Assembly (NCBI RefSeq): GCF_017813235.1
Contig: NZ_JAGISH010000002.1
Location: 372,001 to 436,000, forward strand
Reading direction: 5' to 3'
Length of the DNA stretch: 64,000 nucleotides
Source: Sagittula salina
GTDB lineage: Bacteria; Pseudomonadota; Alphaproteobacteria; Rhodobacterales; Rhodobacteraceae
The translations under genes and the position numbers were made by a program. Positions 59,105 to 64,000 of the stretch are shown here, in pieces; the stretch's first letter is position 1, and each line of letters opens with the position of its first letter. The notes beneath the pieces are model-generated. The model saw nothing but the letters and a program-made list of their open reading frames with translations. It was not told where the DNA came from and did no database searches.

Positions 59105-59755
59105 CTACCCGGAGCGGCCCGGGTCGACGCCGCTGCGTAGTTCCGCGATCACGCGCGCCCATAGTTCCGGCGGCTGTGCGCCGGGGACCGCATGCTGGCC
59201 CGCGACGATGAAGGTCGGCACGGAGGTCACCCCCATGCCGCGCGCCGCCGCATCGCGTTCCACGATCTCGCGGCGGTCCGAGTCGCTCTCCAGCAGTCGC
59301 AGGACCACGCTGGCGTCCATCCCGTTGCTGTCGGCCACATCCGCCAGAACCTCTGCCTGGCCGATGTCGCGGCCCTCGATGAAATAGGCCCGGAACAGGG
59401 CTGAGACGATGGGCGTTTGACACCCTTCCAGTTCGGCCCAGTGGATCAGGCGGTGCGCGTCAATGGTGTTGGGCGTTCTCGCAATCTGGTCCAGGTTCAG
59501 CGTCAGCCCGGCTTTTTCGGCGTGCTCCACGACGGGGGCATAGGCCTCGACCGCGCCCGCCTTGCCGCCGAACTTGTCCTCCAGATAGGCACGCCGGTCC
59601 ATGCCGCCCGCAGGCATGGCCGGGTTCAGCATGAAGGGCAGCCAGCGGATCTGGAAGGGATGGTCCGGGTTCGCCTGCAACGCACGGTCAAGGTAGGCTT
59701 TGCCGATGTAGCACCACGGGCAGATCGGGTCCGAAAAGATGTCGAGTCGTGTCAT
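59105..59755 (-). CDS. FrnE-like DsbA-family oxidoreductase
   Basis: 216-residue thioredoxin-fold protein of the DsbA/FrnE group with SDPICPWCYIGKAYL (CxxC active site) and the cis-Pro region VTSVPTFIVAGQHAV. No signal peptide, so cytoplasmic. FrnE-like proteins have been tied to disulfide and stress handling, and some relatives are isomerases. Upstream of the MFS gene on the same strand but 158 bases apart. Confidence 0.88.
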   Translation of the reverse strand: MTRLDIFSDPICPWCYIGKAYLDRALQANPDHPFQIRWLPFMLNPAMPAGGMDRRAYLEDKFGGKAGAVEAYAPVVEHAEKAGLTLNLDQIARTPNTIDAHRLIHWAELEGCQTPIVSALFRAYFIEGRDIGQAEVLADVADSNGMDASVVLRLLESDSDRREIVERDAAARGMGVTSVPTFIVAGQHAVPGAQPPELWARVIAELRSGVDPGRSG

Positions 59756-59914
59756 GCGGGCTCCTTGAATGCCCCGGCCTTAGCACCTTGGCGCGGCAAA
59801 GGCGACCGGGCCGCTCTGTGCAATTTCGCGCAGAGGCGGGACCAGAGGGTTCGGAGCGCGGGAAAACCGGAGCGGTGGCACCGCCACGCGATGGGCCTGA
59901 CGAAGTCTGGAATG

Positions 59915-61420
59915 CTAGATCGCGTGGTCGCGCAGCACCTTGCGGATCAGTTTGCCGTTGGGGTTGCGGGGCAGGGCGTCGACGCGGACCCATGCCTTTG
60001 GACACTTGTAGGCGGCGAGGCGCGCGCTGGCCTCCGCCTTCAGGGCTGGTTCGTCCAGTTCGGCTTCGGCGGTGCAGAAGGCCACAATGATGCGCACGTC
60101 GGGTTTGATCTGCACGTCCGTCACGGCCAGTTCCGTCACCCCCGGAAGGACCGCCAGTGCGGCCTCCACCTCCAGGGGAGAGACGCGGTAGCCGCCCGCA
60201 TTCATCATGTCGTCGTCGCGGCCGAGGTAGGTGATCTGACCCTCCGCATCCATCGCGCCCATGTCGCCGGTCAGGAACCAGTCGCCCGCGAATTTCCGCT
60301 TCGTCGCCTCCGGCGCCCCGATGTAGCCAAGCATCAGGCCGGGGTCGCGACGGTCGATGGCGATCACGCCGGGGGTGTCGAGGTCGACCGGCGCCCCGTC
60401 CGCGACAATCGCCACCCGGCGCCCGACCTGCGGCCGCCCCAGCGTACCGGGGGCCGAGGGGCGCGCGGGCCCGTTCGACACGAAGGTGGAGCATTCCGAC
60501 ATGCCGTAGGCTTCGAAGATCTCCGTTCCGGTGGCGATGCGCCAGCTTTCGCGGATGGTCTCCGACAGTTTCTCTCCGGCGGCGAGGCCGTGGCGGAGCT
60601 TTGGCATCGCCGGGATGGGGTACTTCAGGACATTACGGTAAACGCCCGGCGCGGCTGCGAAAATCGTCACGTCGTTGCGCTTCATCAGCAGTGCCAGCTG
60701 CGCCGGGTCAGTGCCGGCGGCGGGGATCAACGCCGTGGCACCCATGGTCCAGGGGTCCATCAAGCCGGTGCCCAGCGTGTAGGTCCAGTTGAAAGCGCCA
60801 GCGTGCAGAAGCCGGTCCTCCGCCGTCAGGCCATACCAGCCGTCGACCATCATTTGGCGTGCCCAGATCGCCCGGTGCGCATGGCCGACCGCGCGCGGGC
60901 TGCCGGAGGTGCCGGAGGTGTAGACGATATAGGCCAGGCGTTCGGGGTCGCCCATGGCGTAATCGGCAGGCGGCAGATCGTGCCAGCCCTCGTAGATCTC
61001 CGGCCCCCAAACCGGTATGTCTGTCTGCGGGCAGGCCACCCCGTCGGCGCGCAGGATCGCCGCCGGGTCCAGATCTGCGACAATCTTTGCCACTTCGCGT
61101 TCGGTCAGCTGAGACGACGACGGCACCGGAACCACGCCCGCCGCGATGGCGCCGAGATAGGCGATGGGAAAATCCACCGTGTTTCCCAGCCGCATCAGCA
61201 GGATATCACCGGGCCGCAGCCCCGACTGCAACAGCCCCGCCGCAGTGCCGCGCACCGCCGCCGTCAGCCGGGCGTAGGACCAGCGCTGCGCCCCGGTGGG
61301 CTTCACCACCGAGAGCGCTATCTTGTCGGGAACCCGTTCCCCCGCCGCCAGCACATGAGCGGCAAGGTTGAAGGGCGCGGGGCAGGGCGCAAAGGCGCCT
61401 TCGTCGAAGATCGCTTTCAT
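59915..61420 (-). CDS. acyl-CoA synthetase (AMP-forming)
   Basis: 501-residue ANL-superfamily ligase that activates a carboxylic acid with ATP to acyl-AMP, then CoA thioester. Motifs: YIVYTSGTSGSPRAV (P-loop), EAYGMSEC, WFLTGDMGAM and the C-terminal catalytic lysine in RNPNGKLIRKVLR. Sequence looks closer to benzoate- or medium-chain ligases than to acetyl-CoA synthetase. Divergent from an XRE-cupin regulator across 111 bases, a likely control pair. Confidence 0.92.
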   Translation of the reverse strand: MKAIFDEGAFAPCPAPFNLAAHVLAAGERVPDKIALSVVKPTGAQRWSYARLTAAVRGTAAGLLQSGLRPGDILLMRLGNTVDFPIAYLGAIAAGVVPVPSSSQLTEREVAKIVADLDPAAILRADGVACPQTDIPVWGPEIYEGWHDLPPADYAMGDPERLAYIVYTSGTSGSPRAVGHAHRAIWARQMMVDGWYGLTAEDRLLHAGAFNWTYTLGTGLMDPWTMGATALIPAAGTDPAQLALLMKRNDVTIFAAAPGVYRNVLKYPIPAMPKLRHGLAAGEKLSETIRESWRIATGTEIFEAYGMSECSTFVSNGPARPSAPGTLGRPQVGRRVAIVADGAPVDLDTPGVIAIDRRDPGLMLGYIGAPEATKRKFAGDWFLTGDMGAMDAEGQITYLGRDDDMMNAGGYRVSPLEVEAALAVLPGVTELAVTDVQIKPDVRIIVAFCTAEAELDEPALKAEASARLAAYKCPKAWVRVDALPRNPNGKLIRKVLRDHAI

Positions 61421-61531
61421 GGAGGCAGGCTTATGCCGTCCTGCGATGATTTGAAACGGTTTTTACTGAGGTCGCTTGCCCCTCGCGGGACCGCTGGACA
61501 GCCCTGCGGGTGCAGCCTATAGAAATCCGCC

Positions 61532-62152
61532 ATGACCCAGGATCCCAAGAACCTTATCCGTCTCGCACGCGAAAGCGGCGAGGACACGCCCGCCGAACCA
61601 CTCGACCTCGGGCTTCGGGTGCGCGAGTTGCGCAAGGAAAAGGACTGGACCCTCGAACAGGCGGCCAGGAAGGCGGGGCTGGCGCGCTCCACGCTCTCGA
61701 AGATCGAGAACGGACAGATGTCGCCCACCTATGACGCGCTGAAGAAGCTGGCGATCGGGCTGGAAATCTCTGTCCCGCAGCTGTTCACGCCCCCGGCGGA
61801 ACGTCAGGTCAACGGCCGCATGGCTGTGACCCGGATGGGAGAGGGCAAACCACAGGCCACCACGACCTATGAACACGACCTGCTGGCCGAAACCCTGACC
61901 CGCAAGAAGATGCTGCCTTATCGTGCGCGGGTGCGGGCGCGGTCGGTGGAGGAATTCGACGGCTGGGTGCGCCACGACGGGGAAGAATTCCTTTATGTCC
62001 TCACCGGGGTCATAAAGCTCTATACCGAGTTCTACGAACCCATCGAAATGAAGCGCGGCGACAGCGCCTATTACGACGCGGCCATGGGGCACAACGTCGT
62101 CTCAGTCTCGCCCGAAGACGCCACGATCCTCTGGGTGACGTCGCTGCTCTGA
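61532..62152 (+). CDS. XRE-family regulator with cupin domain
   Basis: 206-residue regulator. HTH at about 27-81 (WTLEQAARKAGLARSTLSKIENG) and a C-terminal cupin (about 130-205, GEEFLYVLTGVIKLYTE) that likely binds a small ligand. This class often controls the adjacent catabolic or amino-acid genes, here perhaps the acyl-CoA synthetase. ATG 61532. Confidence 0.93.
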   Translation: MTQDPKNLIRLARESGEDTPAEPLDLGLRVRELRKEKDWTLEQAARKAGLARSTLSKIENGQMSPTYDALKKLAIGLEISVPQLFTPPAERQVNGRMAVTRMGEGKPQATTTYEHDLLAETLTRKKMLPYRARVRARSVEEFDGWVRHDGEEFLYVLTGVIKLYTEFYEPIEMKRGDSAYYDAAMGHNVVSVSPEDATILWVTSLL

Positions 62153-62250
62153 CGGGTCCGCGCCGGTTCATGGGTTGACCTTGGCGTAAAAACGTCAATC
62201 TTGTTGCCCCGAATGCCCGCAGGCGCCGCCGCGGGCCAAGGGGAGCTTTC

Positions 62251-63024
62251 ATGTCACCACTCGTCATCGCCATTCTGGGCGGCACCGTCGCAGCCATCGC
62301 CACCACCGCAGGGGCCATCCCGGCCGTGGTCGGCAAGCGTATGAGCCGTGGCACATCGGACATGATGCTGGGCTTTGCGGCTGGGGTGATGCTGTCAGCG
62401 GCGTATTTTTCGCTGATCCTGCCGGGTATCGAACGGGCGGAGGAGCAGACCGGATCGGTCTGGATCGCCGCTGCCATCGCTTCTGCCGGGGTATGCCTCG
62501 GTGCGGGCTTTGTCTGGCTGCTGAATGCGAAGATCCCGCATGAACACTTCAAGTCCGGCCCCGAAGGCGGCGCTGATCAGGCCGCCATCGCGCGCATCTG
62601 GCTCTTTATCATCGCCATCGCGATCCATAACTTCCCCGAGGGTTTGTCGATCGGTGTGGCTTTCGGCGTCGATCAGGCAAAGGGCCTGTCGGTGATGACC
62701 GGCATTTCGCTGCAGGACATCCCCGAGGGGCTGGCGGTGGCCGTGGCGCTCATGGGGCTGGGCTATTCAAAGTGGAACGCGCTGGCGGTCACGGCGATGA
62801 CCGGCGCGGTGGAGATCCTCGGGGCTTTCGTTGGCGCGGCGGCTGTCTCCGTTTCCGGCGCGCTGCTGCCATGGGGCCTGACCTTTGCGGCGGGCGCCAT
62901 GCTTTTCATAATCAGCCACGAAATCGTCCCCGAAACTCACCGCAACGGCCACCAGAACCGGGCCACACTGGGCTTCGTCATCGGGCTGGTGCTGATGATG
63001 TTTCTCGACGTGACGCTGGGCTGA
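62251..63024 (+). CDS. ZIP-family divalent metal transporter
   Basis: 257-residue, eight-helix ZIP transporter of the GufA type. The metal-binding helices carry HNFPEGLSIGVAFG and QDIPEGLAVAVAL, followed by ISHEIVPETHRNGH. Likely takes up zinc or iron. Start ATG 62251 behind AGGGGAG. Confidence 0.93.
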   Translation: MSPLVIAILGGTVAAIATTAGAIPAVVGKRMSRGTSDMMLGFAAGVMLSAAYFSLILPGIERAEEQTGSVWIAAAIASAGVCLGAGFVWLLNAKIPHEHFKSGPEGGADQAAIARIWLFIIAIAIHNFPEGLSIGVAFGVDQAKGLSVMTGISLQDIPEGLAVAVALMGLGYSKWNALAVTAMTGAVEILGAFVGAAAVSVSGALLPWGLTFAAGAMLFIISHEIVPETHRNGHQNRATLGFVIGLVLMMFLDVTLG

Positions 63025-63146
63025 CAGAGCCCGGCGCAGGGCGACCGGGAGGCCAGGGGCTTCCCGGTGCGTGCAAAGCGCATGAAACGGGTATCAGGCG
63101 CGGGCGGGGCGTGGCACTCAGGCATCGCGTCAATACAGGAAGACCC

Positions 63147-64000
63147 GTGACCCCATCGCGTACCATGACAGGCCCGGAATGGGCCATGCTTCTCCTCCTG
63201 TCACTCGTCTGGGGCGGCTCCTTTTTCTTCAACCGCGTGGCGCTCGACGGACTGCCCGTGCTCACGGTGGTTGCCTCTCGCGTGACGCTGGCGGCGCTGG
63301 TGCTGGCCGCCGTGCTGCGCGTCACCAGCCAGCGGATCCCGCGCGAGGGGCGCGTGCTACGCGCCTTCCTCGTGATGGGGGCCTTCAACAACGCGCTGCC
63401 ATTCGCGCTGATCGTCTGGGGGCAGAGCCACATCGCCTCCGGCGTGGCGTCGATCCTCAACGCCTCCACACCGTTCTGGACGGTGATCTTCGCACACCTC
63501 CTGACCCAGGACGAAAAACTGACGCCGCTGAAGTTCGGCGGCGTCCTGGTGGGTCTTTCAGGCGTGGCGGTGATGATCGGCGGCGGTGCGGTGGCCGGGT
63601 TCGGCACGCATGTGACGGCCATGCTGGCCTGCCTCTCGGCCGCGATCTGCTATGCTTTGGCGGGCATCTACGGCAAACGCTTTGCCGCGATGAAGGTGCC
63701 GCCCATGGTGACGGCCACCGGGCAGATAACCGCCTCTGCTCTGATCCTTGCGCCGCTGGCGTTGGTCATGGACCGGCCATGGACGCTCCCTGTGCCGTCT
63801 TTGGCGGTCGTCAGCGCGGTGCTGGGGGTGGCGGTGCTGTCAACGGCGCTGGCCTACGTGCTCTACTTCCGCATCCTGTCCACGGCGGGGGCGACGAATA
63901 TCGCGCTGGTGACCTTTCTCGTGCCGGTCTCCGCAATCCTGCTGGGCACGCTGATCCTGAACGAAGTCCTCCTGCCACGCCACCTGGGCGGTATGGCGCT
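63147..64000 (+). CDS. EamA/DMT-family exporter, cut by the window edge
   Basis: Partial protein of at least 284 residues starting at GTG 63147 (AGGA six bases before; ATG 63165 is an in-frame alternative). It reads MTPSRTMTGPEWAMLLLLS and shows two EamA repeats (WGGSFFFNRVALDG; LNASTPFWTVIFAHLL; LAYVLYFRILSTAGATNIA). The open frame runs past base 64000. Substrate unknown. Related in type, not order, to the DMT protein at 35695. Confidence 0.9.
   Translation, partial: MTPSRTMTGPEWAMLLLLSLVWGGSFFFNRVALDGLPVLTVVASRVTLAALVLAAVLRVTSQRIPREGRVLRAFLVMGAFNNALPFALIVWGQSHIASGVASILNASTPFWTVIFAHLLTQDEKLTPLKFGGVLVGLSGVAVMIGGGAVAGFGTHVTAMLACLSAAICYALAGIYGKRFAAMKVPPMVTATGQITASALILAPLALVMDRPWTLPVPSLAVVSAVLGVAVLSTALAYVLYFRILSTAGATNIALVTFLVPVSAILLGTLILNEVLLPRHLGGMA

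Overview
The window is a stretch of GC-rich (roughly 65 %) chromosome from a marine-type alphaproteobacterium of the Rhodobacteraceae (Roseobacter group). This rests on gene content and order: a SciP-like DUF1153 gene next to ctrA, then ligA and recG; an F1-ATPase zeta inhibitor (DUF1476) divergent from purC; ppiD-trpE; trmFO; a class II ribonucleotide reductase nrdJ; and DUF1127 and double cold-shock-domain proteins. I see no phage, transposase, integrase, CRISPR array or rRNA operon. One tRNA, tRNA-Pro(TGG), is present. Most of the window is ordinary core genome.

Layout. 0.4-5.6 kb: a periplasmic L,D-transpeptidase, then a compact lpxD-like/ACP/ketoacyl-synthase cassette and a DUF892 ferritin-like gene. 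5.6-12.6 kb: mnmA divergent from a cell-cycle and DNA-maintenance block (sciP, ctrA, ligA, recG), followed by a 40-residue membrane-protein ORF behind a perfect alphaproteobacterial LexA box. 12.6-20.5 kb: a soluble chemoreceptor, a SufU-like scaffold, hisI, the trmFO-yqaE-gluQ operon, two enoyl-CoA hydratases and a thioesterase. 20.5-23.2 kb: DUF1127 divergent from a MocR regulator, then rplM-rpsI. 23.2-30.5 kb: glycosyltransferase, sulfotransferase, TetR regulator, PPK2, a second L,D-transpeptidase (lipoprotein), metA with an alpha/beta hydrolase, and a secreted protein.

30.6-38.6 kb: an orphan AT-richer hybrid histidine kinase, a P-loop protein, a FadL porin, a DMT exporter and an MprF-like membrane protein. 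38.8-46.5 kb: zeta subunit, purC, ppiD-trpE, an aminotransferase, gpt and fabI. 46.7-53.5 kb: pdxH, a double cold-shock protein, a DUF192 protein, tRNA-Pro and nrdJ with a long regulatory leader, followed by a 47-residue basic ORF. 53.9-64 kb: YitT, a second glycosyltransferase, icd, an MFS exporter, a FrnE-like DsbA protein, an acyl-CoA synthetase with a divergent XRE-cupin regulator, a ZIP transporter, and a DMT exporter cut by the window edge.

The genes serve envelope building (L,D-transpeptidases, LpxD/ACP/KAS, FabI, PpiD, FadL, MprF-like), cell-cycle control and DNA metabolism (CtrA, SciP, LigA, RecG, NrdJ), and nucleotide and amino-acid synthesis (PurC, Gpt, TrpE, HisI, MetA, PdxH). The least explained signals are small or non-coding: the SOS-boxed mini-protein, a dispersed intergenic motif with four good copies and two degenerate ones, a 13-bp inverted repeat that contains both Shine-Dalgarno sequences of a divergent gene pair, and the nrdJ flanks with NrdR-like and DnaA-like boxes.
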